NCBI GenBank assembly: GCA_043755595.1
Contig: JAYUSQ010000275.1
Span: 1 to 64,000 of the forward strand
Source: VFZP01 sp043755595
GTDB taxonomy: Bacteria; Acidobacteriota; Terriglobia; Bryobacterales; Bryobacteraceae
Direction: 5' to 3'
Length of the DNA stretch: 64,000 nt
Position numbers and translations under genes: made by a program. Shown piece after piece: positions 15,912-25,319 of this stretch. Below the pieces are notes generated by a model. That model was not told where the DNA came from and made no database searches. It saw nothing but the letters and a program-made list of their open reading frames with translations. Within the stretch, counting starts at the first letter, position 1. The number at the start of each line of letters is the position of its first letter.

Positions 15912-18500
15912 ATGAGCGTTGAATCTTCGTTGACGCCGGTGATGCGGCAGTATCACGCCGCCAAACAGTCTGCCCCGAATGCTTTGTTGATGTTCCGTCT
16001 TGGGGACTTTTACGAGTTATTCCATGGCGACGCCGTCATTGCCGCGCGCGAACTGGGGATCACCCTGACCGCGAGGAACAAAGAGAAGGGCGAGCCGATC
16101 CCGATGTGCGGCGTGCCGCATCATTCGTCTCAGGCCTACATCAACAAGCTGGTGCAGCGGGGCTATTGCGTCGCTCTCTGCGAGCAGATGGAAGACGCCG
16201 CTCTAACCAAGAAACTTGTTAGACGGGAAGTAACTCGCATCATTACTCCCGGTACGGCGACCGATTCGAATCTCTTGCGGTCGCACGAGAATAATTTCCT
16301 GGCGGCTATGGTGGTGCGGGACGGCAAGGCCGGTTTGGCCTGGGTGGATGTCTCCACCGGCGAGTTCCGCGCGTCCGAAATCGAGATTGGCGAGGCGATT
16401 TCCACCTTGGAAGCGTTAGGCGCACGGGAGACTCTGGTTCCCGACACGGCGAATCATGGAGCCGTGGGCGTGCGCACCAAGTTAGAGGGTTGGGTCTTTG
16501 GGGCGGAGTACGCCGATCGAATTTTAAAGGAGCATTTCAAGCTGCTCTCGCTGGACGGCTGCGGGCTGACGGACAAGCTGCTGGCGTTGGGCGCGGCCGG
16601 CGCCATCCTGCACTATCTACGCGACACGCAACGTTCCGCGCTGGAGCATCTGGATCGTCCGGGTTACACCGAACGGTCGGAAGCGATGATTCTCGATGCG
16701 GTGACGATTCGCAATCTTGAATTGGTTGAGCCGCTATTTGCAGGCGAAAGCAAGGATGTTACTTTGCTGTCAGTGCTCGACGAAACGCTGACTGGCATGG
16801 GCGGAAGACTTCTTCGCGCGCGGCTGCTCCGGCCTGCGCTGACGGCGCCCGAAGTAAACTCGCGGCTGGATGCCGTGGCGGAGTTGCATGCGGAAACGAT
16901 CTTACGCGCGGGACTGCGCAAGATATTGGGCGGAGTGCTCGATCTCGAGCGTTTGTTGGCGAAGGTAACCTTGGGTACGGCGTCGCCCAGGGAGTTACTC
17001 GCTTTGGCGCGGTCGCTGGCCCTGGTGCCGCTCCTGAAGGAGTCTTTACGCGCGGCGAAATCCGCCCGGTTGCAGCATACGCTGACTCAGTTAGACGAGG
17101 TAGCTGAGGTGCGGGATGCCCTGCTTGCGGCATTAGCCGAAGAGCCGCCGATCAACTTCTCCGATGGCGGAGTGATTCGCGATGGCTTTGACGCGAGTCT
17201 GGATGAACTCCGCGATATCAGCCGCAACTCGCGCCAGTACATCGCCGACATAGAAACCCGCGAGAAAGCTCGCACGACGATTGGCTCGTTGAAAGTCCGG
17301 TTCAATAACGTCTTTGGTTACTATATTGAGATTTCCAAGGCTAACCTTCACTTAGCGCCTGCGGATTACGAACGCAAGCAGACTTTGGTGAATGCCGAGC
17401 GTTTTACGACGCCGGAACTGAAAGTATTGGAAGCCAAGATTCTTGAAGCAGAAGAGAAGATACTGACGATCGAGAAGGACATCTTTGCAGGACTGCGCGC
17501 TCAAGCGGCGGCTGCGGCATCGCTAATTCGCCAGACGGCGGGGGCGATTGGTGAAGTAGACGTATATTCAGCGCTGGCGGAAGTGGCGGCGTCCCTGCGC
17601 TTCACTCGCCCGCGCTTCAGTGATGACGGGACGATGCGTGTGCTGGCGGGACGGCATCCGGTGGTGGAGAGGCTCGCTGAACGCGACGCTGCGCGCTTCA
17701 TCCCGAACGATGTCTATCTGGATGCGGGCAAGCGGATGTTGGCGATTATCACCGGTCCCAATATGGGCGGTAAGTCCACCTATTTGCGACAAGCTGCGCT
17801 GATGTTGATCATGGCGCAGACTGGCTCTTTTGTTCCGGCGCAGGAAGCATTGCTGCCGCTGGTGGACCGGGTGTTCACGCGCATTGGCGCGGCAGACAAT
17901 CTGGCTCGCGGCCGCAGCACTTTTATGGTGGAGATGACCGAAACGGCGGCGATTCTCAATACTGCCACCGCGAATAGCTTTATCGTTCTCGATGAGATCG
18001 GGCGGGGAACAGCTACCTATGACGGCCTGGCGCTGGCGTGGGCAGTGGTCGAGTATATACATGAGCGGATCAAGGCTAAAACTCTCTTCGCTACTCACTA
18101 TCATGAGCTGACCGAACTGGCCGGGCAATTGAACGGAGTAACCAATCTGCACGTATCTGTCAAAGAAGCGGGCGATCAAATCATTTTCCTTCGCCGCGTG
18201 GAACCGGGAGCGGCGGACCGCAGTTATGGTATCGAAGTCGCGCGGCTGGCCGCGTTGCCGATTGCTGTAATCGAACGCGCCCGCGAAGTTTTGGAGTTAC
18301 ACGAGAAGAGTGAGATTGTGGTGACCGAGGAACTTGTGCCGAAGGCCTCTGCGCGCAGGAATCAAAACATGCAGATCAAGCTTTTTGAGCCGGTAGGCTA
18401 CCAGATCGCCGACCGGATTCGCTCCGTGAACCTCGATGAGCTTCGTCCCGTCGATGCGTTGAATTTACTGGCCGAGTTACAGAGGGAACTCAAGGGCTGA
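15912..18500 (+). CDS. mutS: DNA mismatch repair protein MutS
   Basis: Full-length MutS1 of 862 residues. The mismatch-recognition domain contains LLMFRLGDFYELFHGDA (the Phe-x-Glu of mismatch binding is in YELF), the clamp/lever domains follow, and the ATPase has Walker A GPNMGGKSTYLRQ (about 615-627), RGRSTFMVEM, LDEIGRGTATYDG and the ATHYHELTEL switch. The C-terminal tail (LRPVDALNLLAELQREL) is the usual dimerisation helix. No mutL is adjacent. It lies within the priA-anmK run. Confidence 0.97.
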   Translation: MSVESSLTPVMRQYHAAKQSAPNALLMFRLGDFYELFHGDAVIAARELGITLTARNKEKGEPIPMCGVPHHSSQAYINKLVQRGYCVALCEQMEDAALTKKLVRREVTRIITPGTATDSNLLRSHENNFLAAMVVRDGKAGLAWVDVSTGEFRASEIEIGEAISTLEALGARETLVPDTANHGAVGVRTKLEGWVFGAEYADRILKEHFKLLSLDGCGLTDKLLALGAAGAILHYLRDTQRSALEHLDRPGYTERSEAMILDAVTIRNLELVEPLFAGESKDVTLLSVLDETLTGMGGRLLRARLLRPALTAPEVNSRLDAVAELHAETILRAGLRKILGGVLDLERLLAKVTLGTASPRELLALARSLALVPLLKESLRAAKSARLQHTLTQLDEVAEVRDALLAALAEEPPINFSDGGVIRDGFDASLDELRDISRNSRQYIADIETREKARTTIGSLKVRFNNVFGYYIEISKANLHLAPADYERKQTLVNAERFTTPELKVLEAKILEAEEKILTIEKDIFAGLRAQAAAAASLIRQTAGAIGEVDVYSALAEVAASLRFTRPRFSDDGTMRVLAGRHPVVERLAERDAARFIPNDVYLDAGKRMLAIITGPNMGGKSTYLRQAALMLIMAQTGSFVPAQEALLPLVDRVFTRIGAADNLARGRSTFMVEMTETAAILNTATANSFIVLDEIGRGTATYDGLALAWAVVEYIHERIKAKTLFATHYHELTELAGQLNGVTNLHVSVKEAGDQIIFLRRVEPGAADRSYGIEVARLAALPIAVIERAREVLELHEKSEIVVTEELVPKASARRNQNMQIKLFEPVGYQIADRIRSVNLDELRPVDALNLLAELQRELKG

Positions 18501-18504
18501 GATC

Positions 18505-19209
18505 ATGTGGAAGCGGATCGCCGGGGCCATCTTGCTCGCCGCCACCGTGGCGTCGCCGGTGTTACTCACCGAGCAGGCCCTGCGGATGCCGCCGGAACGC
18601 CGGCCAGAGCCCGATCGATCAAAAGCGCAGGATATCGCCAACGCTACCGGTACAGCTTGGAGTGAAGCCGAGATTACGGCACCGGATGGAGCGAAGCTCA
18701 GGGGTTGGGCATTTCTTCCGCCAGCCGAGCGCGACTCCGGGAAGGCTATCCTTCTGTTGCATGGCGCCGGAGATTCCCGAAAGGGCATGTTGGGCTTCAC
18801 GCGATTCTTCGCGCAACGGGGCTATGCGACTCTGGCTGTCGACTCGCGTGGTCATGGCATCAGTGGTGGCCCGATGGTGACGTATGGCCTGCTGGAGCGG
18901 GGGGACGGGTTGCCTGCGTTCTTCTCGCGACCGGTGGTCGGTGCGGCCTTTGATTACGCTCAGATGCGTTACGGCTTCGACCTGGAGGCGATTTCTCCGT
19001 TGGAGTCGCTCAAACGGGCCCATACGCCGGTACTGCTGATCCATGGACTGGCAGACGGACGGACCGCGCCGGAGCAATCGCGGGAGCTGTATGCGGTCAA
19101 TCCCAAGGTCGCTGAATTATGGGAGGTTCCTGGCGCAAAACATGTTCAGGCGCCGGTCGTCGCGGAGCAGGAATTTGAAAAACGAGTGCTGAGGGGGTTC
19201 GACAAATGA
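18505..19209 (+). CDS. alpha/beta hydrolase-fold protein lacking the nucleophile elbow
   Basis: An N-terminal signal/anchor (RIAGAILLAATVASPVLL) precedes an alpha/beta hydrolase fold: AILLLHGAGDSRKGMLGF, LAVDSRGHGISGG, then PVLLIHGLADGRTAPEQS (acid residue) and PGAKHVQA (His). In relatives a segment of about 60 residues with the GxSxG nucleophile lies between YGLLER and RPVVGAAFDYAQMRYG; here the two join directly at about residues 128-145, leaving 234 residues. The catalytic serine therefore seems to be missing through an in-frame deletion. The stop overlaps the anmK start (ATGA). Confidence 0.7.
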   Translation: MWKRIAGAILLAATVASPVLLTEQALRMPPERRPEPDRSKAQDIANATGTAWSEAEITAPDGAKLRGWAFLPPAERDSGKAILLLHGAGDSRKGMLGFTRFFAQRGYATLAVDSRGHGISGGPMVTYGLLERGDGLPAFFSRPVVGAAFDYAQMRYGFDLEAISPLESLKRAHTPVLLIHGLADGRTAPEQSRELYAVNPKVAELWEVPGAKHVQAPVVAEQEFEKRVLRGFDK

Positions 19210-20252
19210 GAGTCGCTGGAATAATGAGCGGGACTTCACTCGATGGTATCGACGTGGCCGTGGTGGACTTGCAGGGCGGCCGGATAGTACCGATCGCGTT
19301 CAACACGACGGCCTATCCTAAAGCCGTGCGCGAGGCGATCATGGCGGTATCCAATCGCAATTGTCACGTCTCGCAGGTCAGCCATCTGAATTTTGAATTG
19401 CCGAGATTGTACGCCGCCGCTTTGCGCCGGCTGGACGTCCCAGGCGTTGAACTTATCGGCTGCCACGGCCAGACTATCTTTCACGACGGCTCGCGTAGCA
19501 CGCTGCAAATCGGTGACGGTAGTGTCTTGGCCGAACTGACCGGACTTCCGGTCGTGAGCGACTTCCGTCCGCGCGACATGGCGGCAGGCGGGCAAGGCGC
19601 GCCTCTCGTGCCGTTCTTCGACTATGCGTGTTTCCGGCACCCGAAGCGCACTCGGGTGGCTGTAAATATTGGCGGAATCGCCAACATCACTGTGATTAAG
19701 CCGGCTGCGAAGTTAGAGGAAGTGATTGCCTTCGACACTGGGCCGGGCAACATGGTGATGGATCAATTGACGGGCGGCATGGATCGTGGCGGCCGGCTGG
19801 GAGCGGCCGGCCGAATCGACCGCAAGCTACTCGGTGAGTTACTGAAGAATCGCTACTATCGGCTGGCTCCACCTAAGTCCGCCGGACGCGAGCAGTATGG
19901 TGAGGATTTTGTGGCGCGCTTGTCCGGGCTGGCGCTCGCCGATGCGGTGGCCACGGCCGCGGCATTTACGGTCGCGACGCTGGTGCGGGGAATTGGTCTG
20001 GTGACGGACACGCCGGACGATGTGATCGTAGGCGGCGGAGGCGTGCGGAACCCGCATCTGATGGTCATGCTGGCCGCACAGCTGCCGAACTCCCGCGTGA
20101 CGACTACGAACGAGTTTGGGATCGACTCCGATGCGAAGGAGGCGATCGCCTTCGCGCTGCTCGCTTACGCGACCTGGCGCCGCAAGCCTTCCAACGTACC
20201 ATCGGCGACAGGCGCACGCCATCCCGCAATCCTCGGTAAGATCTCTTACTGA
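19206..20252 (+). CDS. anmK: anhydro-N-acetylmuramic acid kinase
   Basis: The protein (348 aa) starts MRVAGIMSGTSLDGIDVAVVD, the diagnostic AnmK phosphate-binding loop. Further family blocks are IGCHGQTIFHD, GDGSVLAELTGLPVVSDFRPRDMAAGGQGAPL, NIGGIANIT and AFDTGPGNMVMD. AnmK cleaves and phosphorylates 1,6-anhydroMurNAc to MurNAc-6-P during cell-wall recycling. No murQ etherase gene is visible in the window. It is translationally coupled to the hydrolase upstream and followed 4 nt later by an esterase gene. Confidence 0.96.
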   Translation: MRVAGIMSGTSLDGIDVAVVDLQGGRIVPIAFNTTAYPKAVREAIMAVSNRNCHVSQVSHLNFELPRLYAAALRRLDVPGVELIGCHGQTIFHDGSRSTLQIGDGSVLAELTGLPVVSDFRPRDMAAGGQGAPLVPFFDYACFRHPKRTRVAVNIGGIANITVIKPAAKLEEVIAFDTGPGNMVMDQLTGGMDRGGRLGAAGRIDRKLLGELLKNRYYRLAPPKSAGREQYGEDFVARLSGLALADAVATAAAFTVATLVRGIGLVTDTPDDVIVGGGGVRNPHLMVMLAAQLPNSRVTTTNEFGIDSDAKEAIAFALLAYATWRRKPSNVPSATGARHPAILGKISY

Positions 20253-20256
20253 GACT

Positions 20257-22125
20257 ATGAAACACTCTCTTCTGTTGGCGTGCTGCTCGTTCGCCGCGGC
20301 GCAGACCGCCGTTGAGTCTTTGGTGAGCCGGCCGATTCTGGATCCGGATCAGGCGTTGGTGGACGCACAAGTGTACACCGGCTCCCGCGTTCCGTTGCTT
20401 CCCAGCTTCGCTTCAAAGGCGCAATGGGATGTCTATGCCGGGCGGCTCCGGCAACGAATTCTCAGCGAGGTAGTGTTTCGTGGCGAGGCGCTGAAGTGGC
20501 GCGATGCGAAGACTACCTTTGAAATTGAGCCGCCCTTTTCGAAAGGTGAAGGCTATACAGTCCAGCGGTTCAAGCTTGAAGTGGTTCCGGGGATGTGGAC
20601 CCCCGGATTGATTTATGCTCCGGCGAATCCGATGGGAAAGGTTCCAGTGGTGCTGAATCTGAATGGCCATGAAGGCAATGGCACGCAGACGCCCTATATT
20701 CAAGCGCGCTGTATCAATCTCGCGAAGAAGGGGATGATTGCGGTTAACCCGGAGTGGCTCGGGATGGGGCAGCTCAAGAGCGATAACTTTGGGCACTACC
20801 GCTCGAATCAACTCGACCTGATTGGAACCAGTGGCCTCTCGGTTTTCTACCTCCAGATGAAACGCGCTCTGGACCTGGCGGTTGGGCTTCCGAATGCGGA
20901 CGCGACTCGGGTGGCGGTGACCGGACTATCGGGCGGCGGCTGGCAGACCATTACGATAAGTTCCCTCGACCCCCGCGTCGGGTTTGCGATGTCCGTGGCG
21001 GGTTACTCCAGTTACACGACCCGCGCGCAGTGGCCGCAATTAGATCTGGGCGACTCTGAGCAAACACCATCTGACCTCGCTTCGGTGGCCGATTACACGC
21101 ATCTAACGGCGCTTATGTCGTCGCGCCGGCTGGTTATCGCGAACAATGCCAAAGACAACTGCTGCTTTCGCGCAGACTACGCGCCTGCGCCACTCATCCA
21201 AGCCGCCACGCCGATTTTCAAGTTGGCCGGCGGCAAACTCAGCTATCACATCAATCATGGGGCGGGGCATAACTACGATGCCGACAATCGCGAGGCGCTG
21301 TATCGCGCTTTGCGGGAGACTTTTCAACTTAACTTCGACCCGCGAGAGATGAACGTCGAGGCCGAGATCCGCTCGCCGGATCAACTGCGGCCGGTGCTGC
21401 CCGCAAACAATGAGGACTTCCATACTGTGGCATTGAAGCTTGCCAAAGGCTTGCCTCGCGCGGGTCAAGCGACGCGCGAGAAGCTAGCTTCGGTTGTTCG
21501 CTATCGGGCGCTGCCGCTGGAAGCTCTCAATCAGGGGGCAGATCAAAAGGACGCGTACCGTAGCGTAAATTGGAAGCTGCGAATCGATGGCGCCTGGACA
21601 ATTCCCGCCGTGGAGATCTACTCAGGCGCGCCGCTATCGACGGCGATTGTGTTGGCCGACGAAGGACGGGCTGCGGCGTCACTGAAGATCGCCGAGTTGA
21701 TCGCGCAAGGTAAGCGCGTGGTGGCGATCGATCCGTTCTACTTTGGCGAGTCCAAATTGTCGAAGCGCGATTTCCTGTTCGCGATGCTGATTGCCGGGCT
21801 AGGGGAACGGCCGCTGGGACTGCAGGCTGGGCAGATCGCGTCGGTGGCGCGTTGGCTGGCGGTGCAACGCAAGCTGGGGCCGGTGAGCGTTCACGCGGTG
21901 GGCCCTCGCACGTCGCTGGGGGCGCTCATTGCGGCGGCACTGGAAACGAAGGCGATCGCCGGACACACGACGGATGGCGGTTATGTTTCCTTGCATGAGA
22001 TTCTGGGGCAAAATCTTTCAGTGGACAAGGCTCCAGAGCTATTCTGCTTTGGACTGCTGGAATCTTTCGACATCCCTCAGATCGAGGCGTTGGCCAGACG
22101 GACCGCTCCCTCGCGGTCGCGGTAA
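20257..22125 (+). CDS. secreted alpha/beta hydrolase (acetyl-xylan-esterase-like), 622 aa
   Basis: The chosen ATG (20257) gives a signal peptide (MKHSLLLACCSFAAAQ). The first half is an esterase/acetyl xylan esterase-like domain: VVLNLNGHEGNG (oxyanion strand), VAVTGLSGGGWQT (GxSxG nucleophile) and YHINHGAGHNYD (candidate His). The second half (about 430-622) is less conserved but also looks hydrolase-like (TAIVLADEGRAAASLK, VVAIDPFYFGESK), possibly a decayed second copy. Likely role: de-esterification of polymers or plant-derived esters outside the cytoplasm. It ends 7 nt from the convergent dnaB stop. Confidence 0.75.
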   Translation: MKHSLLLACCSFAAAQTAVESLVSRPILDPDQALVDAQVYTGSRVPLLPSFASKAQWDVYAGRLRQRILSEVVFRGEALKWRDAKTTFEIEPPFSKGEGYTVQRFKLEVVPGMWTPGLIYAPANPMGKVPVVLNLNGHEGNGTQTPYIQARCINLAKKGMIAVNPEWLGMGQLKSDNFGHYRSNQLDLIGTSGLSVFYLQMKRALDLAVGLPNADATRVAVTGLSGGGWQTITISSLDPRVGFAMSVAGYSSYTTRAQWPQLDLGDSEQTPSDLASVADYTHLTALMSSRRLVIANNAKDNCCFRADYAPAPLIQAATPIFKLAGGKLSYHINHGAGHNYDADNREALYRALRETFQLNFDPREMNVEAEIRSPDQLRPVLPANNEDFHTVALKLAKGLPRAGQATREKLASVVRYRALPLEALNQGADQKDAYRSVNWKLRIDGAWTIPAVEIYSGAPLSTAIVLADEGRAAASLKIAELIAQGKRVVAIDPFYFGESKLSKRDFLFAMLIAGLGERPLGLQAGQIASVARWLAVQRKLGPVSVHAVGPRTSLGALIAAALETKAIAGHTTDGGYVSLHEILGQNLSVDKAPELFCFGLLESFDIPQIEALARRTAPSRSR

Positions 22126-22132
22126 GTAGCCA

Positions 22133-23509
22133 TTAGATTTCCGGGGGCGCGTCGGGCAGATCGTCGGTCTTGTTTTCGAACTTAGTGAACTGCCGGAGGA
22201 AGGCGAGCTTCACTTTGCCCGTCGGACCGTTGCGTTGTTTGGCGATGATTATTTCGGCAAGGCCCCGTAAGTCCTCGCGATCGGGCTTGTAGTATTCCGG
22301 CCGGAAGATGAACCAAACCATGTCGGCGTCTTGTTCAATCGATCCCGATTCGCGGAGGTCGCTTAGCTGCGGGATGTGATCGCCTTGGGGCCGCGTGTCC
22401 GGGCCGCGATTGAGCTGCGATAGAACCATGAAAGGAACCTTGAGTTCCTTGGCCAAGAGCTTCAAGCCGCGCGACAGGCCGCTGACTTCCTGCGTGCGGT
22501 TTTCTTGCCGGCCGCGCCCGCTCATGAGTTGTAGATAGTCGATGACGACGAGGCTTAACCCATGCTCAGCCTTGATGCGGCGCAGCTTCGCGTGGATGTC
22601 CATCAGGTTCGCGCCGGCTGAGTCGTCGATAAACAGCGGCGCTTCGGCCAGCTTCACAGCTGCCATCTGCAGCATCCGGCGCTCGTCCTGATTGAGGTAG
22701 CCGAGTCGGAATTTTTGTTGATCGACATGCGCTTCGGCGCAGATCAGACGAGTGAGGAGTTGCTCGTTCGACATTTCGAGCGAGAAAACGGCGACAGGCC
22801 GCGGATCGCGTTCGCGCGTCGCAATCCGCTGCGCGATATTGAGCGCCAGCGCGGTCTTGCCCATGGCGGGACGCGCCGCGACGATAATCAACTCACCCGG
22901 ATGGAAACCGCTGGTCATTTCGTCGATTTTGAAGAAGCCGGACGCGAGGCCACTAACGCGCTTACTTGGATCGAGAAACGCGCTGATGCCGCCTTCGAAC
23001 TGTTCGATGATTTGGCCGGGCCGAAGGAGTGAATCTTTCCCTTTGGCATCGCTGAGCTTGAGGAGCGACTCTTCGGCGTCGCCCAGGATGATGTTCGGAT
23101 CTTCATGGTCAAGCATCGCGCGCTCAATGATCGCCTGCGAACTGATGATGATTCGCCGGAGCAGCGATTTCTCTTTGACGATGCGCGCGTAACTCTCGAG
23201 GTTGTAGATTTGCGGCAGCCCGTTGTCGAGCGAGACGAGATAAGAGATACCGTCGACGGACTCAAGGTGTCCACGGCGCATGAGCTCATTGGCGACCGTG
23301 ACGCGGTCAATGCGCTCGCCGCCATCGTTAAGCGCCAGCATGGCGTTGAAGATCCGCTTATGCTTTTCGAGGCTGAAATCATTAGGCTCAAGAATGGCGC
23401 CGATGACGACAAACGAGGAATCGTCCAACATGATGGCGCCGAGCACCAATTGTTCGGCGTCAGGGTTGGCCGGAAGCCCTCGTTCGAAAGTAACGTCACG
23501 CCCGGCCAT
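22133..23509 (-). CDS. dnaB: replicative DNA helicase DnaB
   Basis: The ATG at 23509 gives MAGRDVTFERGLPANPDAEQLVLG, the usual DnaB opening, and 458 residues. The RecA-like C-terminal domain has PGELIIVAARPAMGKTALALN (Walker A), PVAVFSLEMSNEQL, VVIDYLQLMSG (Walker B) and LSQLNRGPDTRPQGDHIPQLSDLRESG in consecutive pieces. DnaB unwinds DNA ahead of the replisome. No intein is present. TACCTT ends 6 nt before the ATG. priA lies about 10 kb away. Confidence 0.96.
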   Translation of the reverse strand: MAGRDVTFERGLPANPDAEQLVLGAIMLDDSSFVVIGAILEPNDFSLEKHKRIFNAMLALNDGGERIDRVTVANELMRRGHLESVDGISYLVSLDNGLPQIYNLESYARIVKEKSLLRRIIISSQAIIERAMLDHEDPNIILGDAEESLLKLSDAKGKDSLLRPGQIIEQFEGGISAFLDPSKRVSGLASGFFKIDEMTSGFHPGELIIVAARPAMGKTALALNIAQRIATRERDPRPVAVFSLEMSNEQLLTRLICAEAHVDQQKFRLGYLNQDERRMLQMAAVKLAEAPLFIDDSAGANLMDIHAKLRRIKAEHGLSLVVIDYLQLMSGRGRQENRTQEVSGLSRGLKLLAKELKVPFMVLSQLNRGPDTRPQGDHIPQLSDLRESGSIEQDADMVWFIFRPEYYKPDREDLRGLAEIIIAKQRNGPTGKVKLAFLRQFTKFENKTDDLPDAPPEI

Positions 23510-23667
23510 CGGTCTAAGGTAGCGGTCGCCGGAGCCAGTTGGCAAGGGATCGGCCGCCCAATCGAGTCCATTTCGCCCCTGTGAATTTCAGGGGTTGATT
23601 CTAAAGCCGATTACCTGCGTTTTGCACAGGATTTCCGAAAACAATTCTAGGAGATTATGTTTTTAGT

Positions 23668-25314
23668 TTATCTGATCGTGAGCTTGTGGTTTTCCAGCGA
23701 GGCCCCGGTGGCTTGCTGGAGGCGGGCGACGGCGCGGTTGAAATCGAGCCGGCTGACGACGAGGCGGCGTTGCGAATCGGAGTATTCGTTCTGGCGCGTG
23801 AGCACCAGGAAGCTGGTGGACTCGCCGACTTGGAACAGTCTGGTTTCGCTATCGAGCTTCTCTTTGGCTGCGCGCGCGCTGGCTTCGGCCGCGGTGATGC
23901 GCTGACGGGCTGTTTCAAGAGCCTGCATGGCTGAGCGAACTTGAGCGACGATGGCCTGCTCTGTGCGAGCGCGCTCCAGTCCCAGCCGTTTTTCGGCGAT
24001 GGCGGCGTTGGCTACCGTGGCCTTGGCGGTTTGATTGCGGGTAGACCAATCCATGGTCACGCCTACCTGGATGCCGGGATAGCCGCCGCCGAAGAGGTTC
24101 GAAAGCACCGACCCGTATCCGCCGATGAGGCTACCAGGCAGCGAGCCGAAGCTCGCCTGGGGCAAGGGCGGGAGGCCCGCTCGTGCGGACAACTCATTCA
24201 GACGCTGTGATTGAATCGCCGAGCTTTCGGCGAAGGGATTGACGCCGCCGCCGGTTGGAATAGAGCCCGCCAAGCCGGAGTTAGTGTAGTTGGCTATCAG
24301 GTTGACCTGCGGTTTGAGTTGGTCGGCGGCAAGCTCCTTCTGAATCTCGTTGGAAGCTCGGCGGAGCGCCACTTGCCGGAGTTCCGGACGCTTCTGAATG
24401 GCCCCGTCCACGATGCGTTTCAAGTCGTCATCGACGGGTAATGTGACTGCCTGCTCTTCGGCCGGAATAATCGCGTCGCTCCAGATCGGATCTTCCTTGC
24501 CCGAGGCGATCAGGGTTTTAAGGATGTTTTCCGCGTCGGTTACGCCGTTGAGTGAGACGAAGTAGTTATCGCGGCGCCGTTCCAGTTCGGCTTCAGCGCC
24601 CGCCAATTCCACCGGGGCCAGCGTGCCAGCCTCGATCATGCGTTTGCTGCGAGCCATCTGCTCGCGCCCCCAGCCCACGCCCTCATCCGCCACCCGGACC
24701 GCTTGCCGGGCGCCAACAAGATCCCAATAGGCGAGTTCGACGCGGCTGACGATATCTACGACGCGAAGTTCAAGGTCTGTCTCGGAAATATCGATGGCCT
24801 TTGATCGGATGCGCAGTTCGGCGCGATCGCGGTCGATCAGCCGGTTCCGCCAAAGCGGCTGGGAGAGGCCGAGCAAAACACGCGATTGAGTGTATGGATT
24901 GAGTCCGGCAAAGCTGTTGTTGGTGGACTGACGGCTATTGTCGAAACCGGCTTGCACACTGGCGCCTTGCCACGGCAGTTTCTGAAGGAAGCTGAAATTC
25001 TGATTGTGGAAACGCTCGACTAGTTTGCCATTCGCGCTAAACAATACATTAGTGGTGGGGGTGTTACGCGATTCCAACGTGGGTTGCCAATGGAATACAC
25101 CGTCGAAAGCGCCTTTGGCGGCGTTGAGTAACTGGCGTGATGAAGCAACGGTGGTACGTTCGATTTCGATGTCGAGGTTGTTGCGAAGCGCAAGTTCCAG
25201 GGTTTCGGCCAGTGAAAGTTTCTTCTCGATCACGCCAATGCCAACGCGGGCCGGCTCCTGGGCGGCCGCCGAAACGGCTAGCACGCAAATGAGCAGAAAT
25301 GTTTTTTTGGTCAT
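23668..25314 (-). CDS. TolC-family outer membrane efflux protein
   Basis: The start at 25314 gives the signal peptide MTKKTFLLICVLAVSAAAQ. The body (548 aa) shows the TolC duplication: SLAETLELALRNNLDIEIERT and long heptad-like helices such as ARTEQAIVAQVRSAMQALET and ARAAKEKLDSETRLFQVGES. TolC proteins form the outer-membrane exit duct of tripartite pumps. It is the last gene of the tetR-adaptor-RND-tolC operon, 5 nt after the RND stop. Confidence 0.93.
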   Translation of the reverse strand: MTKKTFLLICVLAVSAAAQEPARVGIGVIEKKLSLAETLELALRNNLDIEIERTTVASSRQLLNAAKGAFDGVFHWQPTLESRNTPTTNVLFSANGKLVERFHNQNFSFLQKLPWQGASVQAGFDNSRQSTNNSFAGLNPYTQSRVLLGLSQPLWRNRLIDRDRAELRIRSKAIDISETDLELRVVDIVSRVELAYWDLVGARQAVRVADEGVGWGREQMARSKRMIEAGTLAPVELAGAEAELERRRDNYFVSLNGVTDAENILKTLIASGKEDPIWSDAIIPAEEQAVTLPVDDDLKRIVDGAIQKRPELRQVALRRASNEIQKELAADQLKPQVNLIANYTNSGLAGSIPTGGGVNPFAESSAIQSQRLNELSARAGLPPLPQASFGSLPGSLIGGYGSVLSNLFGGGYPGIQVGVTMDWSTRNQTAKATVANAAIAEKRLGLERARTEQAIVAQVRSAMQALETARQRITAAEASARAAKEKLDSETRLFQVGESTSFLVLTRQNEYSDSQRRLVVSRLDFNRAVARLQQATGASLENHKLTIR

Positions 25315-25319
25315 GTCTG

